Assembly (NCBI GenBank): GCA_021324915.1
Contig: JAJPIC010000017.1
Location: forward strand, 62,001 to 126,000
Source: Beijerinckiaceae bacterium
GTDB taxonomy: Bacteria > Pseudomonadota > Alphaproteobacteria > Rhizobiales > Beijerinckiaceae
Reading direction: 5' to 3'
Length of the DNA: 64,000 nt
Part shown: positions 9,495 through 18,342 of the stretch, piece by piece
Layout: each line of letters begins with the position of its first letter
Numbering within the stretch: the stretch's first letter is position 1
Made by a program: the position numbers and the translations under genes
The notes under the pieces: model-generated
What the model was told of the DNA's origin: nothing
What the model saw: the letters and a program-made list of their open reading frames with translations, nothing else
The model's database searches: none

Positions 9495-9566
9495 AAATTG
9501 ATGAATTCGCCATTCTAGAGGAGAAGAATCCAACATAATATGGAAGAAGCACGAAGGATCCCGATA

Positions 9567-10157
9567 ATGAAAACCGATCCTCCCGACACGGGCCAGGGCA
9601 CAAGGGTGGAAACACTTCTCGGCGATTCCGATAACGACAAGACCCTGCTGATCGTCGACGACGACCGCCCGTTCCTTTCGCGCCTGTCGCGTGCCATGGA
9701 AGGGCGCGGCTTCATCGTCACCGCCGTCCAGTCGGTCGCCGAAGGGTTGGCCGCGATCGCGCAAGCCCCGCCCGCTTTCGCCGTCATCGACATGCGGCTT
9801 GCCGACGGCAATGGGCTCGACGTGATCTCGGAATTGAAGGCAAGGCGGCCGGACGCGCGCGCGATCATTCTGACCGGCTACGGCAACATTGTCACGGCGG
9901 TGACCGCGGTGAAGCTCGGTGCATTCGATTATCTCGCCAAGCCCGCCGATGCCGACGATATTTACGCGGCTCTGATGGCGACCCGCCATGACAAGGCGGA
10001 AGTGCCGGAAAATCCGATGTCGGCGGACCGCGTCCGCTGGGAGCATATCCAGCGCATTTACGAGCTCTGCGGACGCAATGTGTCCGAGACGGCCCGCCGC
10101 CTCAACATGCATCGGCGCACGCTCCAGCGTATCCTCGCCAAGCGCGCACCGCGCTAG
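9567..10157 (+). CDS. regA: Redox response regulator RegA/PrrA/ActR
   Basis: Receiver domain with acidic pair DDD after LLIV, phospho-acceptor Asp in AVIDMRLADG, Thr in ILTGYG and Lys in YLAKPAD. A Pro/charged linker follows, then the Fis-type HTH that is near invariant in this family (RIYELCGRNVSETARRLNMHRRTLQRILAKR). I prefer ATG 9567 (196 residues) with GAAGGA upstream; ATG 9540 is nine codons earlier with GAGGAG about 16 bases away. It is the partner of the kinase at 8008-9393. Confidence 0.95.
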   Translation: MKTDPPDTGQGTRVETLLGDSDNDKTLLIVDDDRPFLSRLSRAMEGRGFIVTAVQSVAEGLAAIAQAPPAFAVIDMRLADGNGLDVISELKARRPDARAIILTGYGNIVTAVTAVKLGAFDYLAKPADADDIYAALMATRHDKAEVPENPMSADRVRWEHIQRIYELCGRNVSETARRLNMHRRTLQRILAKRAPR

Positions 10158-10164
10158 CGGGCAC

Positions 10165-10244
10165 GTCATTGCGATAAACCGCAGACGACGAAGCAATCCA
10201 GAGGTCGTCGCATATCTGGATTGCTTCGCTTCGCTCGCAACGAC
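10165..10244. repeat. Interspersed palindromic repeat, copy 2
   Basis: Nested inverted repeat after regA. The outer arms are GTCATTGCG (10165-10173) and CGCAACGAC (10236-10244), and the inner perfect 13-base arms are GAAGCAATCCAGA (10190-10202) and TCTGGATTGCTTC (10215-10227), followed by gcttcgctcgcaa. It shares its core with the copy at 3053. It could form a long hairpin at the end of the regA transcript. Confidence 0.75.
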
Positions 10245-10305
10245 CGTAGATTATCGAGAGAATTATCGAGCGTGAAGCTCAGAACTGCAAAGCGGTTCTG
10301 CGATT

Positions 10306-10788
10306 CTACACCGGCCCGAAGCTCAAGATCTCCGGATCGCTCAAGCCGTGCAGCCGGTGTGCGGCGGCATGCGCGAACCGCATCAGCACGGCCCGGCGGG
10401 TCGCTGGCGAGAGCCGATGCTCGGGTGCTTCGCGCAAGATATTCGCGCCGAATCCATCGGCAATGATGAGTCCTGCGTCCTCCGGCATGATCGCCGCCGG
10501 CACGCTTTCGGGAATTGCAAAATAGAGCCGATCGCAATGGAGCCGATAATCCGGCCATTTCGCGTCGGCACGAAAGTCGGCGATCGACGATTTGATCTCG
10601 ACAATGACAATGGTGGCGTCGGTCGCGAGCGCCACAATGTCGGCACGCCGCCCGCTCGCAAGCGGCAATTCGGTGAGCGTCGAGAACTTGAGATTGCGCA
10701 AGAGCCGGCGCGTGCCGCGGCAGATCGTGAGCGCCATGTCGGACTGGCGCCCGTCTTTCACGCCCTCGCCGAAATGCGTCATTCTCAA
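10306..10788 (-). CDS. mmcB: MmcB-family DNA repair protein
   Basis: 160 residues, full length for the family (DUF5 / MmcB). A PD-(D/E)XK-like core is visible: ELPLASGRRADIVAL then VIVEIKSSIADFRADAKWPDYR, giving the D...E-x-K nuclease-type arrangement. In Caulobacter, mmcB is SOS-regulated and linked to ImuBC-dependent mutagenesis. The ATG overlaps the stop of ubiK (TCAT at 10785-10788), implying co-translation. Confidence 0.88.
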   Translation of the reverse strand: MRMTHFGEGVKDGRQSDMALTICRGTRRLLRNLKFSTLTELPLASGRRADIVALATDATIVIVEIKSSIADFRADAKWPDYRLHCDRLYFAIPESVPAAIMPEDAGLIIADGFGANILREAPEHRLSPATRRAVLMRFAHAAAHRLHGLSDPEILSFGPV

Positions 10789-11081
10789 AGATTCAAGGCC
10801 GGATCGTCGCCCGTGCTCGGCGGAATTTCCTGGCCGGCAAGCCGCGCCTCGAGCGAAGCGATGCGCTTGGCGAGCCGGTCGTTCTCGTCCCGCGCCGCCA
10901 GCGCCATGTCGCGGACCGCCTCGAACTCTTCGCGGGTAATGATGTCCATGCTGGCGAGCAGGCGCTCGATCTGCGCTTTGAATACGGATTCCGCCTCGCG
11001 GCGCACGCCGTGTGCCATTTCGGCTGCATCGGTCATCAGCCGCGAGAAATCGTCGAACATGGAGCCACGGGTTTCCGGCAT
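10785..11081 (-). CDS. ubiK: Ubiquinone biosynthesis accessory factor UbiK (YqiC/BMFP family)
   Basis: 98 residues with an amphipathic N-terminal helix (FDDFSRLMTDAAEMAHGV) and a C-terminal coiled coil (TREEFEAVRDMALAARDENDRLAKRIASLEARL) as in YqiC/UbiK. These proteins trimerise, bind membranes and help ubiquinone synthesis with UbiJ. It is first in a two-gene operon with mmcB and divergent from lgt. Confidence 0.87.
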   Translation of the reverse strand: MPETRGSMFDDFSRLMTDAAEMAHGVRREAESVFKAQIERLLASMDIITREEFEAVRDMALAARDENDRLAKRIASLEARLAGQEIPPSTGDDPALNL

Positions 11082-11222
11082 TCGATCCTCCTTGATCTCA
11101 ACTTGACGGCCTCGACCTGAACCTCTTGCCCATTATACGCCTGCTTTGCGGCGCATGTCGCGCCCCGGGTGCGCTTGACGCCCCTTTCCGGGCATCGCAT
11201 GACGGACCCAATTGGGACGGAA

Positions 11223-12041
11223 ATGCAGCTACTCATTCCCTATCCGCAGATCAATCCGATCTTGGTCACCATCGGCCCGCTGCCGATCCGCTGGTATGCG
11301 CTCGCCTATATCGCCGGGCTCATCTTCGGCTGGGCCTATGTCCGCCGCCTCGTCGGCAAAGAATCTCTGTGGAATGGCCTGCCGCGCCCAAGCCCGGCGA
11401 GCATCGACGACCTCATCGTCTATGTGGCCTTCGGCATCATTCTCGGCGGACGGCGCGGCTATGTTCTCTTTTATAATCCGGGCTTCTATTTCGCGCATCC
11501 GGCCGAAATCGTCGCGGTCTGGAAGGGCGGGATGTCGTTTCACGGCGGCCTGCTCGGCGCAGCGCTCGGGATCATCTTCTTCGCGCGCCACGTCAAAGCG
11601 CCGGTGCTGAGCGTCATGGACGTGACCGCCGCCTCGGTGCCGATCGGACTTTTCCTCGGCAGGCTGGCCAATTTCATCAAGCCCGAACTTTGGGGGCGGC
11701 CGACCGATGTGCCCTGGGCCATGATCTTTCCGGGCTCCGACGGACAGCCGCGCCATCCGAGCCAGCTCTACGAGGCAACCCTCGAGGGACTGGTTCTTTT
11801 CATTCTGCTCTATATTGCGATCAGGCTCGGCGGCCTGCGCCGCCCGGGGCTCGTCACGGGGATTTTCGCAATCGGCTATGGTATCGCCCGCATCGCTTGC
11901 GAATTCTTCCGCGAGCCCGATCCGCAGCTGGGATTCCTGTTCGCGGGAACGACCATGGGCATGATCCTCTCCTTGCCGCTGATCGTTGCCGGAATCGGAT
12001 TTATCGTCTTTGCGCTTTCTGCACGGCGTGTCGAAGCATGA
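11223..12041 (+). CDS. lgt: Phosphatidylglycerol-prolipoprotein diacylglyceryl transferase
   Basis: 272 residues from ATG 11223, which has GGGACGGA just upstream and gives the usual start MQLLIPYPQINPILVTIGP. Seven membrane helices. Signatures HGGLLG (catalytic His region) and GRLANFIKPELWGRPTD are present. It adds diacylglycerol to the lipobox Cys of prolipoproteins, the first step of the pathway that Lnt (at the window start) finishes. ATGs at 11169 and 11199 are possible but unsupported. It overlaps midA by ATGA. Confidence 0.95.
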   Translation: MQLLIPYPQINPILVTIGPLPIRWYALAYIAGLIFGWAYVRRLVGKESLWNGLPRPSPASIDDLIVYVAFGIILGGRRGYVLFYNPGFYFAHPAEIVAVWKGGMSFHGGLLGAALGIIFFARHVKAPVLSVMDVTAASVPIGLFLGRLANFIKPELWGRPTDVPWAMIFPGSDGQPRHPSQLYEATLEGLVLFILLYIAIRLGGLRRPGLVTGIFAIGYGIARIACEFFREPDPQLGFLFAGTTMGMILSLPLIVAGIGFIVFALSARRVEA

Positions 12042-13150
12042 CGCCACTGGGCAAGGAAATCGCCGCCATGATCGCCGAAGACGGGCCGATGAGCGTCGAG
12101 CGATTCATGACGCTCGCCGCCATGCATCCGCAATACGGCTATTACCGCTCGCACATGCCGATCGGCGCGCGCGGCGATTTCATCACTGCGCCTGAGATAC
12201 ATCAGATGTTCGGCGAATTGATCGGCATCTGGGCGGCCGAAGTCTGGCATGCCATGGGCGAGCCCGCGCCGGTGCGTCTCGTCGAGTTGGGTCCGGGCCG
12301 CGGCACGTTGATGGCCGATCTCCTGCGTGCGGCGCGCGTCGCTCCCGCATTCCGCCAGGCGCTCGACGTCAATCTCGTCGAAATGAGCGAACCGCTCATC
12401 GAAGAACAGCGCCGCACCCTCGCCTCCGTCGCCGACATTCCGATCGTCTGGCACGAGAGCGTCGAATCGCTGCCCGTCGGCCCGACGATCATCATCGCCA
12501 ATGAATTCTTCGACGCTCTGCCCGTCCGCCATTACGTGCGGGTGCCGAGCGGCTGGTGCGAGCGGGTCGTCGGCCTCGACGCGGACGGCGCGCTCTGTTT
12601 CGGGCTTGCCGCTGCGCCGCAAAGCGGACCCGCCGCGGCGTCCGACGCCGCGCCGGAGGTCGGCACGATTGTCGAGATCGGCCTCGTCGCACAAAGGCTG
12701 ATGGGGCGGCTTGCCGGGCATATCGCCGCCGATTGCGGCGCGCTTCTCGTCATCGACTACGGCCATGCGCGGACGCGTCCGGGAGCAACGCTGCAAGCGG
12801 TCAAGGGACATCGCGCGACCGACCCCTTGCGAGAACCGGGCGAGGCGGACCTGACCGCGCATGTCGATTTCGCCGCGCTTTCACGTGCCGCGACCGCCGC
12901 CGGCGCAAGCGTTTATGGCCCGGTTCCGCAAGGCACGTTCCTCGCCCGCATCGGCCTTTTCGAGCGGGCGACCGCTTTGAAGCGCAAGGCCGACCCATCG
13001 CAAGTTGCCGCGATCGATGCGGCCGTGGAACGGCTCGCGACCCCGGGCAAAGGCGCCGAAGTGAGCATGGCGGAACTCTTCAAGGTGCTCGCCGTGACCT
13101 CGCCCGATCTCGGACCGCCGCCAGGATTTGGCGGCCCGGCGGTGCAATGA
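12038..13150 (+). CDS. MidA/NDUFAF7-family SAM-dependent methyltransferase
   Basis: 370 residues, start ATG at 12038 overlapping the lgt stop. SAM-binding motif ELGPGRGTLMADLLR, and family motifs GDFITAPEIHQMFGELIG and ANEFFDALPVRHYV. Eukaryotic NDUFAF7 dimethylates an arginine of complex I subunit NDUFS2, and bacterial relatives are assumed to act on NADH dehydrogenase or similar. The middle gene of lgt-midA-pgeF, with 4-base overlaps on both sides, is a common alphaproteobacterial operon. The frame stays open upstream to 11690, but this is lgt in another frame. Confidence 0.92.
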   Translation: MTPLGKEIAAMIAEDGPMSVERFMTLAAMHPQYGYYRSHMPIGARGDFITAPEIHQMFGELIGIWAAEVWHAMGEPAPVRLVELGPGRGTLMADLLRAARVAPAFRQALDVNLVEMSEPLIEEQRRTLASVADIPIVWHESVESLPVGPTIIIANEFFDALPVRHYVRVPSGWCERVVGLDADGALCFGLAAAPQSGPAAASDAAPEVGTIVEIGLVAQRLMGRLAGHIAADCGALLVIDYGHARTRPGATLQAVKGHRATDPLREPGEADLTAHVDFAALSRAATAAGASVYGPVPQGTFLARIGLFERATALKRKADPSQVAAIDAAVERLATPGKGAEVSMAELFKVLAVTSPDLGPPPGFGGPAVQ

Positions 13151-13911
13151 TCGAAGCCCTGCAGAGCAAAAGCCTGGCGGAATTCCCGCATGCTTTCTTC
13201 ACCCGCAACGGCGGCGTCTCGGAAGGCGTCTATCGTTCTCTCAACGGCGGCGTCGGATCGAATGACGACAAAACGCGCGTGAACGAAAACAGGCGGCGCA
13301 TGGCTGCCCACCTCGGCCTCGCGCCGCATCGCCTGCTCATCCCTTTTCAGATCCATTCGGCCGATGCGCTGATTGTCGATGAGCCTTTTGCGAGCGATGC
13401 GCGACCGCGTTGCGACGGACTCGTCACGACGCGCCGCGGCTTCGGCCTCGGCGTCACCGGCGCCGATTGCGGCATGGTCCTCTTTGCCGACCGCGAGGCG
13501 GACGTGATCGGCGTCGCGCATGCGGGCTGGAAAGGCGCGCTCGCCGGCGTCCTTGAGGCAACGCTCGTCGCGATGGAAAAATGCGGGGCCCGGCGCGAAG
13601 CGATCGTCGCAGCGCTCGGCCCGGCCATCGGTCCGAAGTCCTACGAAGTGAATGACGAATTCTTCAGCCGTTTCGTGGCTGTGGCGAAAGATCATGCGCG
13701 GTTCTTCGCGCCTTCCGCCCGTGCCGGACATTTGATGTTCGATCTCCCGGGATTCATCCGTGCCCGCCTGGCCCGATCCGGCATCGGACAATTCGAGGAC
13801 CTCGGGATCGATACTTATTCGGATGAGGCGCGCTGTTTCTCTTACAGGCGCTCCGTGCATCGCAACGAGCCCGATTACGGCCGGCTCGTCGCAGCGATTG
13901 CCTTGATCTAG
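13147..13911 (+). CDS. pgeF: Peptidoglycan editing factor / polyphenol oxidase-family protein (YfiH, laccase domain)
   Basis: 254 residues starting at ATG 13147, overlapping the midA stop. Zinc/copper-site signatures of the DUF152 fold are visible: QIHSADAL (His), TGADCGMVLF (Cys) and GVAHAGWKGAL (His). E. coli PgeF (YfiH) removes mis-inserted serine from peptidoglycan precursors, and other members act on purine nucleosides. It ends the operon and is followed by a terminator at 13927. Confidence 0.93.
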   Translation: MIEALQSKSLAEFPHAFFTRNGGVSEGVYRSLNGGVGSNDDKTRVNENRRRMAAHLGLAPHRLLIPFQIHSADALIVDEPFASDARPRCDGLVTTRRGFGLGVTGADCGMVLFADREADVIGVAHAGWKGALAGVLEATLVAMEKCGARREAIVAALGPAIGPKSYEVNDEFFSRFVAVAKDHARFFAPSARAGHLMFDLPGFIRARLARSGIGQFEDLGIDTYSDEARCFSYRRSVHRNEPDYGRLVAAIALI

Positions 13912-13926
13912 CTCTCCGCAGGACGG

Positions 13927-13951
13927 AGCCGGAAGCAAACACGGCTTTTTT
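13927..13951 (+). terminator. Rho-independent terminator of the lgt-midA-pgeF operon
   Basis: Stem AGCCG (13927-13931) / CGGCT (13942-13946) with a 10-base loop, running into a T6 tract, 15 bases after the pgeF stop. Confidence 0.7.
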
Positions 13952-14022
13952 ATGAAGAGCTAAGCAACGGCCAAGCAGCTCCCGCGTTCCATTCCGAGAA
14001 AATGTGCAGGGAGGAAACTTCC

Positions 14023-15630
14023 ATGACGCATCTGAAAGCGATTTGCGCCGCGAGTACGGCTCTCGGCTTCGCCATCGCCCTGAGCCTGACGACCAATGCA
14101 GCGGCAGCTTTTGGCGGTGGTGGCGGATTTCACGGCGGCGGCGGTGGATTCCACGGCGGCGGATTCGGCGGGTTCCACGGCGGATTCGGCGGCGGACACT
14201 TCGGTGGCGGCCATTTCGGCGGAGGCCATTTCGGCGGCATGCATTTCGGTGGCGGCCATTTCGGCCATTTCGGCGGAATGCATTTTGCCGGACGTCATTT
14301 CGGCGGCGCCCATTTTGGCACCCGCCATTTCGGTGCCGCACATTTCGGCGGACACACCTTCGGTGGACGCAACTTCGCGGCTGGGCATCTCGGCGGGCGC
14401 AATTTCACAGCCGGCCGTCTCGGCGCACGCAATTTTGCCGGGCACAATTTTGCGGGTCGCAATTTTGCTGCGCACGGTGGCCTCGGCCGTCATATGGGCG
14501 CGGTCGCCGGCTTTCACGCGACGCGCGGGTTCAACAATGCAGGCTTCGCGCGCAATGCTTTCGGCGGCCGCGGGGCTTGGCGTTCCTGGAACAGAGGCTG
14601 GGCCTATGGCGGCTATGGCTGGAACGGATATGGCTGGGGCGGATGGTACGGCCCGGTGTTCTGGCCCTTTTTCTACGGCGACCTCCTGTCCTTCGCGCTG
14701 TGGCCTTATGATTATTACGACCCGTTTTGGGGCTATGGCCCCGATTTCGTCCTCGCCTCCGTCTTCTGGCCGGGACCCTATTACGACACCGACTATCTCT
14801 ACGGCTGGGACGAAAACCCCTACGCCATCTATGGCTATTACGGCGGGCGAACCCATCGCGGCCATCACGCCCGCGCGCACGAAGAGGCGCGCACGTCGCG
14901 GACCGAGTACCAGGCGCAAGCCGGCGAGACCTGCGCCGCCCTGGCGCCGGGCATTACCGATCTGCCGATCGAGCGGATCGAAAGAGCAATCGATCCGAAC
15001 GACACCCAGATGGCCATATTGAAAGACCTCGAGGCCGCCTCCGCCAAGGCGAACAAGATTCTCGAGGCGTCATGCCCGAGCGAGCCGCCGCTCACGCCGG
15101 TTACCCGTCTCGACGTTATGGGCGATCGGATCGATGCAATGATCCAGGCCGTGCAGACATTGCGCGCGCCGCTCACCACGCTCGATAATTCGCTCGACGA
15201 TAAGCAGAGAGAGCGCTTCAACGCGATCGCTTTCGGGGAACGCCGACATAGAGCGCGGACGCCCTCGCAGGACAATGGGCTCGCTGGGCTCTGCGCGGAT
15301 CAGTCGAAGGATTTCGCCAATCTGCCCATCGATCAGATCGAGCAGACGGTGAAGCCGAGCGGACAAGAGCAAGTGGCGGATTTCAACGCCCTGAAGAATG
15401 CCTCGGCGAAGGCTGCGCGCAGCATGGACGCTTCCTGTCCAACGGCGATGCCGCAGACGCTCTCCGATCGTTTCAACGCGATTGTCACCCGTCTCGACGC
15501 CATGTCGGGAGCGGTCAAGACGATCGAGCCGGCGCTCAAGACCTTCTATGCCTCGCTGAACGACGACCAGAAAGCGCGGTTCAATGTCATGGCGCCGCCG
15601 AATACCGAGCAACAATCCGAAGCCCAATAG
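14023..15630 (+). CDS. Secreted Gly/His-rich pentad-repeat protein with two Spy/LTXXQ-like domains
   Basis: 535 residues from ATG 14023 behind an excellent AGGGAGGAAA site (ATG 14002 is earlier but lacks one). The signal peptide is residues 1-29 (hydrophobic helix, NAAAA before a cleavage point). Residues ~30-58 are Gly-rich. Residues ~59-151 contain about 19 units of a five-residue repeat HFGGx that drifts to NFAGR. Residues ~185-270 are rich in Trp/Tyr/Gly. Two copies of a helical module follow (Cys-Ala start, LPIxxIExx, ASCP, LDxMxxAVxTL, DDxQRxRFN), resembling CpxP/Spy periplasmic chaperones. The likely location is periplasm or cell surface; function unknown. Confidence 0.82.
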   Translation: MTHLKAICAASTALGFAIALSLTTNAAAAFGGGGGFHGGGGGFHGGGFGGFHGGFGGGHFGGGHFGGGHFGGMHFGGGHFGHFGGMHFAGRHFGGAHFGTRHFGAAHFGGHTFGGRNFAAGHLGGRNFTAGRLGARNFAGHNFAGRNFAAHGGLGRHMGAVAGFHATRGFNNAGFARNAFGGRGAWRSWNRGWAYGGYGWNGYGWGGWYGPVFWPFFYGDLLSFALWPYDYYDPFWGYGPDFVLASVFWPGPYYDTDYLYGWDENPYAIYGYYGGRTHRGHHARAHEEARTSRTEYQAQAGETCAALAPGITDLPIERIERAIDPNDTQMAILKDLEAASAKANKILEASCPSEPPLTPVTRLDVMGDRIDAMIQAVQTLRAPLTTLDNSLDDKQRERFNAIAFGERRHRARTPSQDNGLAGLCADQSKDFANLPIDQIEQTVKPSGQEQVADFNALKNASAKAARSMDASCPTAMPQTLSDRFNAIVTRLDAMSGAVKTIEPALKTFYASLNDDQKARFNVMAPPNTEQQSEAQ

Positions 15631-15822
15631 CAGAGAAGCCGCACCACCCGGATCGGACTGCAAGCCTTGGACGCCATTTCCCGGGCCGGGATCCGGACCG
15701 GGAACTGGCTGATCCTGCTCATTTAGGTTAACGATCGAATTGGCGACCGGCTGCGACTTTCGCGCGAGATCGGCCCATCTCGACATGGTAAGTCTTTCGT
15801 TAAGCCTTAGCGGGAGAGGCCA

Positions 15823-16071
15823 ATGATCGATCGACGCCAGCACCAACGCCGCAAGACCTATCTCGGCGGCCGCATCGAATTCAAGGGCGGGCTTTCCCAC
15901 CTCGAATGCGTCATTCGCAATACGAGCGGTAACGGGGCCAGGCTCGCGCTGCCCCAGACGATCGTCTTCCCGCAGGAATTTGTGCTGGAGGTCTTCTCGA
16001 GGCGCGTAAAACTGCCGGTGCGGGTCAAATGGATCGATGACGGCGCATGCGGCGTCGAGTTCGTCCATTGA
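15823..16071 (+). CDS. Single-domain PilZ protein
   Basis: 82 residues, essentially one PilZ domain. The N-terminal RRQHQRRKTYLGGRI matches the RxxxR c-di-GMP-binding box and VIRNTSGNGARLAL corresponds to the (D/N)xSxxG motif with Asp replaced by Asn. It probably links c-di-GMP to motility or surface polysaccharide, but the partner is unknown. It is convergent with the nitrilase gene, only 4 bases apart. Confidence 0.88.
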   Translation: MIDRRQHQRRKTYLGGRIEFKGGLSHLECVIRNTSGNGARLALPQTIVFPQEFVLEVFSRRVKLPVRVKWIDDGACGVEFVH

Positions 16072-16075
16072 TGGG

Positions 16076-16897
16076 CTAGCGTAGTTTCACCTTGTGCTGC
16101 GCGACCGGGATCTGCGCGCGCACTTTCTCGACGAGCCGGCGATCGGCACGGGTCGAGACGATGCCGACGCCATCGGAAGCGCGCGCGATGACGTGGCCCC
16201 ACGGATCGACGACCAGCGAATGGCCATAGGTCGCGCGCGTGTCGGCGCCTACCTGATGCGTGCCGGTCTGCGCGGCGGCGCAGAAATAGGTCTGCGTTTC
16301 GATCGCCCGCGCCCGGCAGAGTACCTCCCAATGATCTTTCCCCGTCAGCAATGTGAAGGCCGAGGGAAGTGCGATGAGATCCGCGCCCCTTTCGGCTAGG
16401 GCCTGAAAGAGATCGGGGAAGCGCAGATCGTAGCAAATCGAGCAGCCGACGGTGAGGCCTTCGCAATCGTAAGTGACGACCTGATCGCCCGGCTTGAAGG
16501 ACGCGCTTTCGTGATATTTGGTCCCGTCCGGCGCGGTGATGTCGAACATGTGGATCTTGCGATAGCGGGCGATCTCGTTTCCGTCCCGATCGAAGGCCAA
16601 GCTCGTATTGTGAATGAGATCCTCGCCCGGAATCTTCTCGAGAATCGAACCGGCATGAATGAAAATGCGATGCCGGCGCGCAAGGCCTTCCATGGCGCCG
16701 TAAGCGGGACCTTCGCCGAGAACCTCGGCAGCCGCAAGCTTTTCGGCGCGGGTGCCGCCCAAAAAGTCGAAGCACTCGGGCAGACAGACCCAATCGGGCC
16801 GCTCTTCCGCCACGGCGCGCTCGACGAGCTCGACGGCGGCCGCAATATTCGCGGCCTTCGCCTGGCGCGAATTCATCTGGACCAAGGAAATCTTCAT
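16076..16897 (-). CDS. Nitrilase-superfamily amidohydrolase (Nit2/NitB-like, probable deaminated-glutathione or omega-amidase)
   Basis: 273 residues with the Glu-Lys-Cys catalytic set: Glu of CLPECFDF, Lys of RYRKIHMFD and Cys of CYDLRFPDLF. The closest pattern is the Nit1/Nit2 branch, which hydrolyses deaminated glutathione or alpha-keto acid amides as metabolite repair. A glutathione synthase gene lies nearby at 18520, which fits but does not prove the glutathione-repair reading. Confidence 0.88.
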   Translation of the reverse strand: MKISLVQMNSRQAKAANIAAAVELVERAVAEERPDWVCLPECFDFLGGTRAEKLAAAEVLGEGPAYGAMEGLARRHRIFIHAGSILEKIPGEDLIHNTSLAFDRDGNEIARYRKIHMFDITAPDGTKYHESASFKPGDQVVTYDCEGLTVGCSICYDLRFPDLFQALAERGADLIALPSAFTLLTGKDHWEVLCRARAIETQTYFCAAAQTGTHQVGADTRATYGHSLVVDPWGHVIARASDGVGIVSTRADRRLVEKVRAQIPVAQHKVKLR

Positions 16898-16926
16898 TGC
16901 CGTCCCATGTTGAGCCGCAGTCTAAA

Positions 16927-16970
16927 GCATGATCGGGAAAGGGTGCAGCGCTTTTCCGACAAGATCATGC
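16927..16970. repeat. Palindromic intergenic repeat (GCATGATC ... GATCATGC)
   Basis: Perfect 8-base outer arms at 16927-16934 and 16963-16970, with an imperfect inner pairing GGGAAAG / CTTTTCC. The pattern resembles a dispersed palindrome common in Bradyrhizobium and Methylobacterium intergenic regions (family membership from memory). No second copy was noticed in this window. Confidence 0.55.
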
Positions 16971-17013
16971 TCGAACCAAACCTTAAGCGGCCGAGTGGGA
17001 TGGCGGCGGCTGC

Positions 17014-18342
17014 CTAAGCCGCCTCGTGCAAAGCTTCGGCGAAGGCCCGCATGTCGTTCGTCATTGAGGTTGCGAGATTATCGAGGTCGCGGGCGAGATC
17101 GACGAAGGATTCGACGCTTTCACTGGTCGCAACAACGGCCTTGGCCACGCCTTCGACGAAATTGGACATGGCCGTCGTGCCGGAGGCGGCCGAGCGCACG
17201 TTGCGCGCGATTTCTTGGGTCGAGGCGCCCTGCTCCTGGACGGCGGATGCAATGATCGCCGAGATCTGTTCGATCTCGCCGATCTTTGCCTGGATCGTGT
17301 CGATGGCTGAGACCGAGTTTTCGGTTGCCGCTTGGATGTCGGCGATCTGATTGGAAATGTCCTGCGTGGCGCGTGCCGTCTGGGTCGCGAGCGTCTTGAC
17401 CTCTTGGGCCACGACGGCGAATCCGCGGCCGGCCTCGCCGGCACGCGCGGCTTCGATCGTCGCGTTGAGCGCCAGCAGGTTCGTCTGCGCCGCGATGCGC
17501 GAGATGAGGCTCACGATGTCGCCGACACGCCGTGCCGCTTCGGCGAGCTTCGCCATGCCGGTGGAAGTCTCGATGCTCTCGGATACCGCCTTTTTGACCA
17601 CATTCGTCGATTGCACGACCTGCCGGCTGATCTCTTCGATCGATGCGAGCAATTGTTCGGAGGCGATCGCAACGGAAGAAACGTCGCCCGCCGCGTTCGA
17701 GGAGGCGATCTTTGCCTGATTGGATCCCTCGGCCGCATTGCGCGCGGCGAGGATCATGTCTTGCGAGGCCGCGGCCATCCGTTTCGTCATCGCACCGAGC
17801 CGCGTGACGGTCGCGGAAAGCTCACGCGAGAATTTCTCGACCTTCGCGCGAATTGCCGCTTCGCGCATGAGTCGGGCTTCCCGATCGTCGCGCGCCCGGA
17901 TTTCGGCGGCGAGCGCGTTATTGGTGCGCACGGCATCGCGCAGGACCACGAGCGATTTCGAAATGGCGCCGATCTCGTCCTTGCGCTGCGAGCCCACGAT
18001 GTCGATCTCGGTATTGCCGGCCGCGAGCGCCGCCATTTGCTCGGCCAAGTCTTCGATCGGCTTTGCGATGGTGCGGTGGATGACGGGGATGGAAACGGCG
18101 AAAATCAGGAAGCAACCGAGCCCGGTGCCGATCAAGAGATTGAAGGAGAGGCTTGCGGCGGCCGCTTCCAATTGCCCGGCGCGGGCCCGCGCAAGGGCCA
18201 GATCGGCAGCGATCGCAACCGAATGGGCAAGCGATTCCAGCTCCCGGCTTGCCAAATAGGCTACGACGCCGAGGGCAATGAGCAAGGCCATGAAAAGAAG
18301 TTGTCTCAGAGCCAAGCTTCGGCCAATGGATAGTCCCGACAT
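17014..18342 (-). CDS. Methyl-accepting chemotaxis protein with minimal periplasmic region
   Basis: 442 residues from the ATG at 18342 (or 452 from 18372). Membrane helix 1 ([21 protein letters not shown]) and helix 2 ([24 protein letters not shown]) are only ~25 residues apart, so there is no real ligand-binding domain. A HAMP domain follows ([20 protein letters not shown]). The signalling hairpin tip [33 protein letters not shown] is canonical. No CheB/CheR pentapeptide tail is seen. It probably senses a cytoplasmic or membrane cue. No chemotaxis genes adjoin it. Confidence 0.93.
   Translation of the reverse strand: MSGLSIGRSLALRQLLFMALLIALGVVAYLASRELESLAHSVAIAADLALARARAGQLEAAAASLSFNLLIGTGLGCFLIFAVSIPVIHRTIAKPIEDLAEQMAALAAGNTEIDIVGSQRKDEIGAISKSLVVLRDAVRTNNALAAEIRARDDREARLMREAAIRAKVEKFSRELSATVTRLGAMTKRMAAASQDMILAARNAAEGSNQAKIASSNAAGDVSSVAIASEQLLASIEEISRQVVQSTNVVKKAVSESIETSTGMAKLAEAARRVGDIVSLISRIAAQTNLLALNATIEAARAGEAGRGFAVVAQEVKTLATQTARATQDISNQIADIQAATENSVSAIDTIQAKIGEIEQISAIIASAVQEQGASTQEIARNVRSAASGTTAMSNFVEGVAKAVVATSESVESFVDLARDLDNLATSMTNDMRAFAEALHEAA

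Noticed and set aside
9416-9500. Sigma54 (-24/-12) promoter before regA
   Set aside because: TGGCAG is followed by TTGC, but GG-to-GC spacing is wrong for every copy.
14197-14475. Classical pentapeptide-repeat (Rfr) fold
   Set aside because: Period is five, but the small residues fall after the aromatic, not two before it as in A(D/N)LXX proteins.
14100-14480. Repeated DNA that could look like a CRISPR or tandem-repeat array
   Set aside because: Periodicity is codon-based (15 bases) and in frame with the Gly/His repeat protein; there are no spacers.
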